From Ophiura sarsii (taxonomy: Eukaryota; Echinodermata; Ophiuroidea; Amphilepidida; Ophiuridae): 64,000 nucleotides of DNA. Position numbers and translations under genes: made by a program. Position 1 is the stretch's first letter. Every line of letters starts with the position of its first letter. The notes under the pieces were generated by a model that made no database searches, was not told the DNA's origin, and worked only from the letters and a program-made list of their open reading frames with translations. The stretch lies in NCBI GenBank assembly GCA_035610835.1, contig CM069455.1, positions 16,815,874 through 16,879,873 of the forward strand, written 5' to 3'. Positions 53,011 to 63,327 of this stretch are shown in pieces.

Positions 53011-53189
53011 TCAGCCTGGTTTTGGCCTTTTTAGGCCGATTTCACACATTTTTCAGGTTTTTTATGATTTTTTATTCTCATGCCTGTGTTATGCAAAATA
53101 ACATTTGAAATCATTCTTGTAAATGAAATGGTCTGACATTTATGAGAACCAACATGTAGGCCTAAATATCTTGTTGAGAATCTTTGCAA

Positions 53190-53728
53190 GATGTGTGTGT
53201 GACCAAAACCGTTTGGGTGTCCATAACCGTGTGCGTATGCTTGGATTACTTTTGCTCGCATAGAGATAAAAAACCAAATATGTGATGCGATCTGTGAAAA
53301 CCCGCCACATATTGGAGATATTTATATCATAATAAAGCTGAATCTGTGCTGATTACAGAACTGTTTCGATCATTTTTCTACGATCACTACAACAAAAGTT
53401 ATGAGTGAATGATGATTGTGATGTCATAAAACGCTACCAAACAAGAAATCATGAAAACAGGCCATAAAAAATACATAGTTCAATGGAATAACATTATAAG
53501 GCTACTTAGAAAAGTGACTTAAGTTTTTGAAGGTGAAATTTCATAAAGGTGATGACACAAAGTAATAGAAATTAATTTTCTAAACAAAATCTTAATTGTT
53601 TTAAATTTATTTATTTTTTAAATATTTTATTTTACCCATAATCCCTATTTCACATTTTGCGACATCCGACGGGTTTTCACAGATCGCATCACTTATTTCT
53701 TCCCAATTTGGAACTGATTGAACTATAG
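53190..53728 (-). mobile_element. MITE family R, copy R4, with a nested MITE
   Basis: The minus strand reads CTATAGTTCAATCAGTTCC..AATTGGGAAG up to 53693, is interrupted by 53282-53692, then continues TTTTTTATCTCTATGCG, AAAAGTAATCCAAGC. Removing the insert restores the R order seen at 36311. The far half is truncated. Confidence 0.78.
53282..53692. mobile_element. MITE nested in R4, perfect 23-bp inverted ends
   Basis: GTGATGCGATCTGTGAAAAC (left end, 23 bases) is inverted exactly at 53670-53692. 411 bp, A+T-rich, no ORF. The target duplication is short and cannot be assigned with certainty (possibly TAT). Confidence 0.83.
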
Positions 53729-54098
53729 CATGATTATTGTTACATAAAATTGAACTACATGTAGTCATCCTCATATTCTGCAATCTCTTCAAATGCAGAC
53801 TTGCATAAGAGCTATCGTGACAACCAGAGGGGATAGTCCATTAACTTTGAATTAATCATTTTAGTCATACTTTTACATTTGTACTTATTTGAAGTATTAC
53901 CAGATTGCACCAAATAATCCTCTGATATACTGCATGCATAATGCAGATAGAGTGAATAAAGCAACATTTGATAGAATAAAAGTTCAATTCCTGACCAATA
54001 GAGAGTTGACTGGTACAGTCTATCAACTTGCTATAACCGCACCATTTACCATACCACCAAACCATTATAAATCAAACATATTGGCTGTATTTTCGTAC
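53729..54098. other. No gene recognised
   Basis: Opposed frames at 53865-54101 are unrecognised. Confidence 0.3.
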
Positions 54099-54559
54099 TA
54101 AACACTGTTTTAGCTTAAAAACTGTGTCTAAACCAAACTTGTGTCTAAATTAAACGCAAGTTTATCTTTTAAATGACGTGTTTAACAAAACCTGATTTTA
54201 AACTCCGCAAATCGTGTCCCCAGAGTGGTCGCGTGCGTTCACTGTATACAAGTATTCAATTTATTGTGGCCCAAATGGGTTACAATAGATATCGACCGAA
54301 TAGCTCAAATGCACATGTATTTTTAAGACAACACGACTTATACACGTCAGCTTACACCGAGCACGGTTGAGTAATCATTCAAGGCGTACAATTGGTGTAC
54401 GAGTTTAATTAAACGCGAATTAAACTACCCCCCATACCCATGTTTAAAGTTAGACACTTTTCAGTGAGTTACACACATTTTCGAGAATTGCGTTTAGTTA
54501 AATAAACGGTATGTTTAAAGTCAAAGTTAAACTTGTGTTTAGCTTAAAACCGTGTTTAA
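54099..54559. mobile_element. MITE candidate with TAAACACKGTTTTA ends
   Basis: The left end TAAACACTGTTTTAGCTTAA and inverted right end TAAACACGGTTTTAAGCTAA match over 20 bases with three differences. AAACTTGTGT words repeat inside each arm. The centre (54190-54420) is G+C-richer. Target duplication not resolved. Confidence 0.65.
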
Positions 54560-54878
54560 ATGTTGACAGTCTTCAATCAAAGGAAACGGCAGAGATTTGT
54601 TAACGGAAACTGAGAAATAATGAAATATTAATAAGAAAGCAACAGATGCCGCAGAGTCAAAGAGGAAAAGGCAGCTGGAAGAGATTTTATGATTATTGGT
54701 ATTATAATTTGCTACGTCTGAGAGGAAGTGGACACTTCAAGTATGGTTTGGTCATGAAGATAAAATGTATCATTTCTTTACTTTATAGGCTGTCAGATTT
54801 CAAGATGAGTTTGGGTTAACAAGGAATTGTTATATTTTGTGAATTAAAAGAGTACATTTCATTTACAAGATACATGTA

Positions 54879-55718
54879 CAGCGTGTCCCAAAAAACTGGA
54901 GAGCTTATAACTTAAATGTTAGGAACGTAAATGCTTTGTACTTGGAGATATGAAGGAAAATATATTTGACCTTAATTGGTGAAATTGTGAGACGAATCTG
55001 ATGTCAACTCTTGAAACTACACAGAGTTGAATAGAGCGTGGTCAGAACCCATTTGTCCTGATATTAGCAATACACCACATGCGGCGTTGCATCTGTGTGC
55101 GTTGTGTGCAAGTTTTCCCTGCATGGAGTTTATTCTCCGAAATAACTTATGTTTGGTCAAACTAAGTTAATTTTAAAGTCCATCTGTTTACATTGGGATT
55201 TATGTTTCTTACAATAATTTACATCATAGAAAAGCATCTGTAAGAGCCTTGATACCCTGCCTCTAATTCCTTTGATGAGATGAATATCTTAATGACTGGT
55301 TTCCAATTCTGAAGAAATGGTTTTCGACCTGCAACAAAGAATAGCAGGGTCTCAGAAGGTTATTTATTTATTTTTCTAAAAAATGTGATAGGTATTTGCA
55401 CTTTTAAAATACCTTTTTATGATAAAGATATGTTTCCTGCCTAAGTTATTTTAAAGAATAAATTCAATGGCAAAACTTGGATGAAGTCAGGACAATGCGC
55501 AAATGCAACATATGGGTGGTTCATGAGCAAAATCAGGACAAACTCAAAGCTTTATTTAAAGTTTCGTATTTCAACTAGTTGACATCATATTGGTCGCATT
55601 ATTTCACCAATTAAGGTCAGATATATTTACTATCCCGTTATATGAAGTAGCTGAGATTCCCTACTTTTTCACTTATAAGCTCTCCAGTTTTTGGACCCAT
55701 TTTGGGGGGACACGCTGT
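54879..55718. mobile_element. Mariner-type non-autonomous element, 840 bp
   Basis: The left end CAGCGTGTCCCAAAAAACTG is followed by GAGAGCTTATAA. The right end has TTATAAGCTCTCCAGTTTTT and GGGGACACGCTG. TA flanks both (54877-54878, 55719-55720). Inner arms also pair (TTTGACCTTAATTGGTGAAA with TTTCACCAATTAAGGTCAGA), so the inverted arms exceed 80 bp. No transposase-like frame. Confidence 0.88.
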
Positions 55719-56025
55719 AGTATGTAGGAGGTATGTCTGAGAGGAAACACACACTTCAAGTATGATTTAGTCTTGAAGATAAATTGTATGGTGTCTTACT
55801 TAGCCTGTCAGATTTGAGAATGAGTTTATGTTAACAAGAGAAATATGAATTGTGTTGAATGAGATTGTATGATTATTGGTGTGCTATGTTTAAGGGAAGT
55901 GGACACTTCAAGTATGATTTGGTCATGATGATGAGAAATTATTTCTTACATGTCAGATTTGAAGTAAAGTTTGCACTAACAAGAAATATGATTTGCAGTG
56001 AATGAGATTGTATGGTTATTAATAT

Positions 56026-57082
56026 CAGCGGCGGCGCCACAGGGGGGGCAGGGGGGGCTTTAGCCCCCCTATAGAAGGATGGAAAAAAAGGGAAAGAAAA
56101 GAAAAGGGAAAGAAAAGAGGAAAGAAAAAAAGAAAGAAAGGAGGAAAGAAAAGAGGAAAGAAAAGAGGAAAGGAAGGAAAACAGAGGAGCCTAGTGGTGT
56201 AGCCAGAGGGGGGGGGGGGGGGGCAATCGCCCCCCCCCCCCAATATTGACGTCGTGTCGGTTGAGATTGGCACTGTCGGTTCATTTGACCAGAGGAATCA
56301 TGGAATTATGATGGTCAAAAGTACATAGATGCAAAATTTCCGCGCGCTACGCGCGTATATGTTACCCCGAAATGCATTATTCGTTGGAACAAGCTTGTTT
56401 ACAGCCAAAATGTATCTCAATCATGCCAAAAATAGGTGTAAAGTCAAAAAAATTCGCGCGCTACGTGCGCATATCTTTACTCATAACAATCTTGTCGGTT
56501 CATTTTATTTAGCGCCCCCAATATCAATAACATAGCTACGCCACGGGAGCCTATAACATTCTAAGATGAAGATGATGAGTTGATAATGTTATAAATAAAT
56601 TATAAAATGACCTAGCCCAACATAAAAAAGAAATATTAACAATTTACTGTAACCAAAAATAACCTCAGCAGACGGGGACACGAATGGCCGTAAATGTTGA
56701 ATCTCCTTTGGTGTTAATGTAAAAAAAGGATTTTAATGTTGGCACTAAATTATTTTCATCAGTATGCACAACTTCTTTCTTGCATATAACGAAACAGCTG
56801 TCTAATTTTGATAAAAAGCCAATATTGATTGGAAATGAAGTGATGGCTTTTCAACCAAAAATCGGTCAAAAGTACACACCAAATGGGTTCGAAAATTAAA
56901 AAAAGTTCTAACGCTGAGGGGGGCACATCCCCCCTCAGACTACCCACTGTCCGCGCTAGCGCGGAGCGCGGTGCTTCGCACCTAAGTGCTTCGCACATCA
57001 CTAACAAAAATGCATTTATATACAATATTTTGGGACGACCAATAGTTTGCCCCCCTATGAAAATACCCTGGCGCCGCCCCTG
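56026..57082. mobile_element. hAT-like element, CAGCGGCGGCGCCA family, copy 2, perfect target duplication
   Basis: ATTAATAT flanks both ends (56018-56025, 57083-57090). The ends CAGCGGCGGCGCCACAGGGG and the inverted CAGGGGCGGCGCCAGGG match 25000-25599, as do GGGAAAGAAAAG tracts, GATGAAGATGATGAGTTGAT, GCAGACGGGGACACGAATGG and GTGCTTCGCAC. It is longer than copy 1 because of a nested hAT MITE (56194-56545) and extra sequence near 56780-56980. Low-complexity frames are by-products. Confidence 0.92.
56194..56545. mobile_element. hAT MITE, GTGGCGTAGC family, nested
   Basis: GGAGCCTA flanks both ends (56186-56193, 56546-56553), and copy 1 of the host element shows the empty site GAGGAGCCTATAGCATT at 25119-25135. 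The left end GTGGTGTAGCCAGAG is followed by G16, then C-rich sequence and GTCGGTTGAGATTGGCACTG. The right end is TAGCTACGCCACG. Two paired GCGCGCTACG words lie near 56340 and 56455. Confidence 0.9.
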
Positions 57083-57498
57083 ATTAATATTAGTATTGAA
57101 TGTGGTATGTCTGAGGGGAAGTGGACACTTCAAGTACGATTTGGTCATGAAGAGAAATTAATTCTTGTTTTTAACTGAGACGAATATTCGTCTCAGCTTT
57201 TAACATGTCAGATTTGAAGTAAAGTTTGCACTAACAAGAAATGTGATTTGCAGTGAATGAGATTGGATGGTTATTGGTTTAAAATGTGGTATGTCTGAGG
57301 GGAAGTAGACATGTCAAGTACGATTTGGTCATGAAGAGGAGAAATTGTTTCTTGCTTTTTAACTTGTCATATTTGAAGATGAGTTTGCATTAACAAGGAA
57401 TTGTGAATTGTGTTGAATTAAAAAAGTACATTTAGGGTCGTCCATTTTCACTTATGTACCAAGCATATGTAACTTTTAACCCCTCCCCTATTGAGTTA

Positions 57499-57842
57499 GG
57501 CCCAAAAAAAGAAGGTAATGTTGTCCTCCAGCTTTCAGAGAGGAGGGGCGGGCAGGTGGATTTTTAAAAAAAAAAAAAAAAAAATTCTAATACCAGCAGA
57601 AGCTCAAAGTTCAGCCAACAAGAAGTTGTAATAATCACTCTAAGAGTCGCACATATATGTTATAAACACTTTATTTAATATTCATTGCCATTTAAACTGT
57701 TTTAAAAAAAAATCTTAAAAAAAAAAAATCTTAAAAAAAAATCTTTAAAGAAATCTGGGATTGTTTTAAAAATAATCGGGGCGGCCTTAAATCTGACGAG
57801 CGGGCGGTCGAGGACAACATTACATTAATTTTTTTTTTTGCC
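57499..57842. mobile_element. Harbinger-like MITE H6, sister of H2
   Basis: TTA at 57496-57498 and 57843-57845. TAATGTTGTCCTCCAGCTTT at left and GTCGAGGACAACATTACA at right pair as in 20908-21291, with shared interior AGAAGCTCAAAGTTCAGCCA and TCGCACATATATGTTATAAA. 344 bp with long A and T tracts. Confidence 0.88.
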
Positions 57843-58099
57843 TTACGTACTCAATAAATGGCGAATATTTCATGGCTTGATAAGTTGATATACTCTCATG
57901 TGTTGTGGTTCAAACAGGTGTCCAGTTCAAGTCTGATTTAGTGACAAAGATGTAACTTGAACAGTGTCAGTTTTAAAGACAAGTTTACATTGAATGAGAA
58001 AAGTACATCAAAGTGCTACTGCTAGATTTATGTATATGGTACAAAGGCTGTAGATTCAAACAGGTGTCCTATTTTAAGTCTGATTTGGTCACAAAAAAA

Positions 58100-59022
58100 T
58101 GCACTCATCAATTGCAAGCACAGCCCTAGGGGACCCGGGACTAGTGGGGGTTTGGCAGTGGCGTAACAGCCGGGGGGGCAGGGGGGGGGGGCACAGTGCC
58201 CCCCCTGAAGGTGCTCAGCAGGAAATTCAAACCTACCCACCAGGAAAAATGGGGGAAGGGAAAAGAGGAAAAGAAGAGGGAAAGGGAAAGAAAAAAGGGA
58301 GGAAAAAAGGGGAAAGAAAGAAAAGAAGAAAGGGAAAGAAAGAAAGAAAGAAAATTTTGCATTACAAAAAGCACAACAGTCCAACAAATTGTTGACTGTT
58401 GTATTTTTTTGTACTGCGAAATTTTGTGACCGTGCGAAATTTTGTGACCGTGCGAAATTTTTTACCTTGCGTAATTTTGTGACCGTGCGAAATGCGAAAT
58501 GTTGTGACCGTGCGATTTTTTTTGAACCTTTTTTTGAACCCCCCCCCCCCCCCCACACTTACGTGAAATTCAGAGGTGACTGACTGGGAAAAAATTTGGG
58601 GCAACCTTTTACGAAAAATTCTAACCAGGAATTTGTTTGGCTGTGCCCCCCCTGACAACCAACCTCTGTTACGCCCCTGGGGTTTGGGCCGGGACATACA
58701 AATTGCCAATGTGACGTCGCTGGCACAGTCGTGTACGGTCCTCGCAGTGGGTGGCACCATTCTTTGTACATTTCGCTACTAAAGTGTATGTCACCGTTAC
58801 AGTCCCAGCCCCCCTTAGCCTGAACAAAGTTTTTTTCCTCATTTTATCAGTGATGTACATCCCTGCTACGTCCTGGCTACATGCCCCAGCTTGCGGGGCA
58901 TACTTTGTGCGTCCCCGGTACACGTCCGCATAGCCGGGCAACATTTTTTTGTACATCCCAGCTACAGTCCCTGCATGTTCCCCATTGTTTCCTGCATCAT
59001 TGGGTTGCAGTTGATAAGAGCA
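58100..59022. mobile_element. GC-hairpin element, copy 2, diverged
   Basis: The left end TGCACTCATCAATTGCAAG and inverted right end TGCTCTTATCAACTGCAACC match 39135-40476 with several changes. CTAGGGGACCCGGGA, GGGCCGGGACATACAAATTG, TGTACGGTCCTCGCAGTG and GTACACGTCCGCATAGCC follow the order of copy 1. A hAT element (58156-58679) is nested. It is itself inserted in the decayed tandem array. Confidence 0.85.
58156..58679. mobile_element. hAT element, CAGTGGCGTAACAG family, nested, perfect target duplication
   Basis: GGGTTTGG flanks both ends (58148-58155, 58680-58687). Ends CAGTGGCGTAACAG and inverted CAGGGGCGTAACAGAGG. Inside are a G run, a GGGAAAGAAAG purine tract, four GTGACCGTGCGAAAT-like units (58424-58522) and a C18 run near 58539. 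All long frames across 58028-58760 are translations of these repeats. Confidence 0.92.
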
Positions 59023-59270
59023 TAAATGTAACCCCAACCTGTCAGTTGTAAGGATGAGTTTTCGTAAACAAGATTGAGGTATGATTTAGAATTGAAAAAG
59101 TGCATCATTGTACTACTGCTAGATTTAAATTTTGACATAAATTCTGTCAATTCAACAGGTGTCTAGTTCAAGTCTTAACAAAGATGTAATGTAACTGCAA
59201 CCTGTCAGTTTTAAAGATGAGCTTGCGTTAACGAGATTGTGGTATGATCGGAAACTGAAAAGTGCATCAT

Positions 59271-59983
59271 TGTATTTGATCTTGTGTGCTTATTCTGACT
59301 TCTACAACTGTTTAAAATGTCATCAACCTGGCAACCCAGGGTCAGAGCTCCCATGTACATTAATCTGGCAACCTTTAGGGACACATGTACTTTAATCCCA
59401 TGTCGCATAGGAACCACGGTTTGAAATCGTCGGACTTGCTTCATTTCTAATCTGCACATCCTGATGTTGGACGCTACCGTGATTTAGCATTACACAATTT
59501 CATAGATAGCACCGTCAGTTCAAGCAAAGGACTGTCTTGGTCTTTGACCTCAAGAAAGAACAGTGACCGACTTTATTAACCAATAGGATTTCTTTTTGTA
59601 TAATAAATCAAATACTTTGTTTTTATTTTTGCTTTTTTATCTCAGTGTACATCCTCTCCATTCCTTGCTTGTTTGATTTGGATGACACGTTGGTGAAAAT
59701 GTTTTGTATGGTATGAGTTTTATATTTAGAAAATATCATCGGGTTTATAGAATTGATTAATTGGGATGCATACACTCTAAGTAGTGTCAAACCAATCAAC
59801 CGCGTGCGCGCCGTACAGTGCATTCATCACACGCTTTGTTTTGATTTGTTTTTTCATGCAGCATGGGTTTGCCGATTTTGACTGCGGGTGATGTAACACT
59901 CTTTATCATGTTTTTATTTGTTATTGAAGAGATTAAAAGTATGCACAAAATTGAAAATTTTGATTTGTATTGTCGTTTATGAA
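59271..59983. other. No gene recognised
   Basis: The frames at 59211-59459 (-) and 59623-60056 (-) show no domain. Confidence 0.35.
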
Positions 59984-60196
59984 CAGACATGGAAAAAGCA
60001 CCTGGCCCGCCTGCCCATAGCGGGTAGCTTTTGCGTCGGGCGGGTGAAGTACCCACCCAAATGGCGGGTAAAAATGTTCGAACTCACAGTGTAAGTGTGT
60101 TTAGTTGGCTGGTGGAATTTCTGTCAGGCAAGTATTATTTGTGATACCTGCCTGACTGACTGGCTGGTTGAAAAAAAACCAGAAGTTCCAGCCCTG
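59984..60196. mobile_element. hAT MITE, 213 bp, copy 2 of the GCGGGTA family, perfect target duplication
   Basis: TTTATGAA flanks both ends (59976-59983, 60197-60204). The ends CAGACATGGAAAAAGCACC and the inverted CAGGGCTGGAACTTCTGG, with CATAGCGGGTAGC, GGCGGGTGAAG, ATGGCGGGTA and GGCTGGTGGAAT between, match 7768-7976 along the whole length. Confidence 0.93.
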
Positions 60197-60204
60197 TTTA
60201 TGAA

Positions 60205-61060
60205 ATAGGTCAATACATGCATGTTTCCCCCTTCGGGGTCGTGCCATTATTCACACATCAACATCAGCGCACGTGCACTGACTTTTCCTATTTATTTCAA
60301 AACAACACATGCATTAATTGACCTACAATGATTATCTTCTGGCACTTTGAATCTTAATCAAGTCAGTTTTCAGCAAGCCCTTTGAGTAGATTTATTAAGT
60401 CAAGTTTTAAAAATAACAATATCATGGTTCTTGCATTGCAGCAAGCAAGGTGTCAAATTGTCTCAAATCAAGTTTTGCTTCAGAACTGTTGCCATCTATT
60501 CAATTAACAATTGATCACTTCATGTTTCATACGTCCTGAATGATTGGGGGAGGAAAACGGAGATTGAATTTTTCTTTTTTTAGTGTCATTAGTGATACAA
60601 CTTGTCAATTTCACATCCCTTGGATTAACATTCTCATCAACAGACCCTCTAACTGACTTGACTTAAACCCACCGTTATGGATACTACAGGAAAGCCTAAC
60701 TTCCTAAAGACCAAGCCAGATCGCTTCACACCAATGGCCACTGGCCGTCCGCGATCTTTTAGCTAGGGGCCGGGCAACCGAGGCTACAATCCCTGCTGAT
60801 GTTATCAGATGCTGTGCCGTGATCTGATGTCATATGTGACCTGTCAAGTCAAAATGGACATGTTGGAGGCCCGAGTCAATTCTGAGTTATTGGTATGATT
60901 TGAAAGAGAACATTTTAAGCTTTGAAATGATACCATGATGAATGTAATCAGACTTTGTAATCACAAGATATGAATTGAAGAAGCGTATTTTTGTCTATTA
61001 TTTTCTTTATGTTTCACCAAATATATTGGCCTCTATCTCAAAACTGTCTTTGCCGACAGC
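60205..61060. other. No gene recognised
   Basis: Unassigned sequence with a few G+C-rich patches (60690-60790) but no supported ORF. Confidence 0.3.
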
Positions 61061-61091
61061 ATGATCTTTTTGACACGACTGGTCACATATT

Positions 61092-61334
61092 ATGACAGAC
61101 GAGTCTGTACTCTGCCTAACTGTGTGTTTATCGCACTATGGTGTAATGATCCAGGCAGGGGTGGCTGGGATGCTGGCTGGCCGGCCAGGGCTGGGGGAAG
61201 TTGTTTTGGTTTGTGCACCGGAAATCTACAGTCTGGCTGCCTTCAGGATGCAAATCAAGCGGAAAATTGTGAAAAAAATAAATGCCTGTCAGATTTGTGT
61301 ACTATCCAAACTCTGTGCAGCCCACCTTGCATAG
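61092..61334 (+). other. Unassigned ORF region, coding status doubtful
   Basis: Two overlapping frames are open through a G+C-richer stretch. The 80-codon frame reads VMIQAGVAGMLAGRPGLGEV and ends IKRKIVKKINACQICV; it has a protein-like hydrophobicity pattern, but I recognise no family and see no clear splice sites. It could be a decayed exon. Confidence 0.2.
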
Positions 61335-61618
61335 CGAGATCTTAATTCCCAATGTAGAGACACCTACCAAACTGACAATGGACCTAAGGCACATATTCTC
61401 CTGGCTCCGCCCACTGCGCGTGCTTGACAACTCACACATTTTCTGGAACCAATCAGAGTGGGAGATCGACCGGATGAGATGCGCACCATGGATGTCTGTT
61501 GCACTGTTTTTTTGGGCAAGGTTGACCTCGCAAACTTTTACGGGAGGTCAACCTCATGTGACCTGCATCTATTAGTTTTCTTTCCTAATATTTTGCCAAC
61601 CATTATATCAACGCTGTT
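61335..61618. other. No feature recognised
   Basis: Includes a G+C-richer patch (CTGGCTCCGCCCACTGCGCG near 61402). Nothing definable. Confidence 0.3.
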
Positions 61619-61851
61619 CTGTCAAAACAGATGTATTTCCGGCCGTTCAGCATGTATAAAGTAAAACTGTCCAACGGTTACGCACAGGAAGTGTTGCGTT
61701 ATACATGTTCAGGGGCAAGTGCACTTACAAGGTTTAGTAGATGTGTTTTTGGCCATTGAACATGTTTAGAGCAGATTGCCCAAAGGTTATACATACGAAG
61801 TGTTACTTTATACATACTGAAGGGCCAGATGGAGATGCTAGGTTTTGACGG
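61619..61851. mobile_element. Double-hairpin MITE X1
   Basis: The left end CTGTCAAAAC..GGCCGTTCAGCATGTATAAAG and the right end CTTTATACATACTGAAGGGCC..GGTTTTGACGG form ~45-bp inverted arms. Between lie ACATGTT and CATGTTTAGAGC segments with AACGGTTACGC and AAAGGTTATACAT words, so each half can fold alone. Related to 63215-63300 and 63760-64000. Confidence 0.78.
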
Positions 61852-62190
61852 AACTGCGACAATATTTAGATATTGAAATTAGCATGAGTAGATGGACTGT
61901 TGTTTTTTATATGTTTTTATCAATGTTTAAAATTACAGCTCACGAGATAACAACTCAATATTTCGACCAGTGATCGTAGGACCTGGAAAACAATAGTTGT
62001 GCGCAATGGCAACAAAGCCGCAAATCATAGAAGACATCAGTGTGTTTATCATCCCGAGACACTCCTGACCCATTTCGAAAGGATTAAGAACCAAATCTCC
62101 TATCCTTTCTACCCGTCAATTTTTGTTTTGTTTCCAGTAGTGCACGCGCATTTCACTGAGACGCTTGATAGGGAAAATGGATTTTTTTGT
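61852..62190. other. No gene recognised
   Basis: ACAGCTCACGAGATAACA (61936) recurs as ACAGCTCACAAGATAGC (62450) and ACAGCTCAAAAGATAGC (62747), perhaps marking a very decayed tandem array. Confidence 0.35.
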
Positions 62191-62360
62191 TGTTAGGGCG
62201 CCATCTTTTGTCGAAATTGTGTCCAACATGTTTCAAGATGGAGATTGGCAAAAACGAAATTGAAAATCCATGGCGAATATCACATTTTAGTGAGCATAGG
62301 AGTAACAAAAAATGCACAGATTTGAGTAAATAAAAACTTTTTCAAGTGAATCTCCACTAT
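62191..62360 (-). repeat. Dispersed repeat S, copy 2 (inverted)
   Basis: TTGTTAGGGCGCCATCTT, AACATGTTTCAAGATGG and AAGTGAATCTCCACTATGAA are the reverse of blocks at 32848-33020. Confidence 0.7.
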
Positions 62361-63214
62361 GAATTTGAGCAATAATATGCATTTTGCATTTGACTTTTCA
62401 GGCTTGCTACTGGAAACAAACTTTTTTTGTTTTGCCTAACAGCTCACAAGATAGCGTCAAGTTTAAACATCATAGAATGAAGCCTGTCTTTTCATTTTCC
62501 TATAGGCAGATGATGTTAATCCCTTGTTAACTACTGGCCTATTGGTAGCAAAGAAGGTATCATTAATTGAGCCAATCAGAGATATCATCATAAAATGGTG
62601 CAGTTCTTAAGAAGATTGTCTTCAAAACATTTCAGAAGGGTTTCAAATGCATATGTAACATCATTAACCAATTAGAAAAGCAGAAATAATACTGAAGTCT
62701 TGAGGTCCCAAGGTGGTATCCACACTGATATTGACAATTAATAACAGCTCAAAAGATAGCAGCAATGCAGACAAAAATTGCAACCATGATAAAAAGTCTG
62801 GCGTCTTTCTAGTTTCAACTCCCTAGGTGCACTCCATTGAGACTATCAGTTCAGCCCTACAATGTTTTGACGTTAAATTCAAGAAGTGAACGAACGCTTT
62901 TAGAGATAAAGACATACGCAGACAACATTTCAACAACTTCATCTTGTTGTAGAAAAGGAATGCCTGATAAAATCCAGCCCTTTTCATTTCCTGAAGTCTA
63001 CGGGTTTGACGTGGTAATTACAATGATGTGATGAATGGTGGCTGTTGGCTGGCTTTACCATAGAAATAAAAAAGAGACACCTAACTTCCTAATAATATCG
63101 GCCTTTCCCTTGGAAGATGGGTGGGGGGGGGGGGGGGGGAGACTCATATGAAAGTTGTAGGTATCCCTGTGAATGTAAATTACATCATAACACCTTGTCT
63201 ATATCGTCGCTGTC
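62361..63214. other. No gene recognised; G run at 63122-63140
   Basis: The frame 62837-63031 includes KIQPFSFPEVYGFDV followed by GTAATT, but the upstream acceptor is weak and I do not call an exon. A near-continuous G run follows TGGGTG at 63122. Confidence 0.3.
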
Positions 63215-63300
63215 CTGTCAAAACTTTGTATCGCCATCCGGCCCTTCAGCATGTATATGTATAACCTTTGGGTAGTCTAAACATGTACAAGGGCCAAAAT
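63215..63300. mobile_element. Double-hairpin MITE X2, internally deleted
   Basis: CTGTCAAAACTTTGTATCGC, CCGGCCCTTCAGCATGTATA, TATAACCTTTGGGTAGTC and ACATGTACAAGGGCCAAAA keep the X order but lack most of the middle and the right terminus. Confidence 0.65.
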
Positions 63301-63327
63301 TACATCTTTCCCCGTATATATCCTATT

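Larger units (their letters stand above)
54650..59270. repeat. Decayed tandem array of ~150-190-bp units, split by several transposons
   Basis: The unit core (GTGGACACTTCAAGTATG, TTTGGTCATGAAGA, CTGTCAGATTTGAAGATGAG, TTAACAAGGAATTGTGA, GAATGAGATTGTATG) appears near 54728, 55747, 55899, 57121, 57305, 57918, 58065 and 59156, always on the same strand. Between units lie a mariner MITE, a hAT element, a Harbinger MITE and a GC-hairpin element. With these removed the units are nearly contiguous. Confidence 0.8.

Noticed and set aside
58028..58760. Frames of 176 and 132 codons (minus) and Lys-rich frames (plus)
   Set aside because: They are translations of a purine tract and of GTGACCGTGCGAAAT-like repeats inside a hAT element.
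62837..63031. Possible short exon ending FSFPEVYGFDV before GTAATT
   Set aside because: The acceptor is poor, the segment is about 60 bases, and there is no partner exon or recognisable protein.
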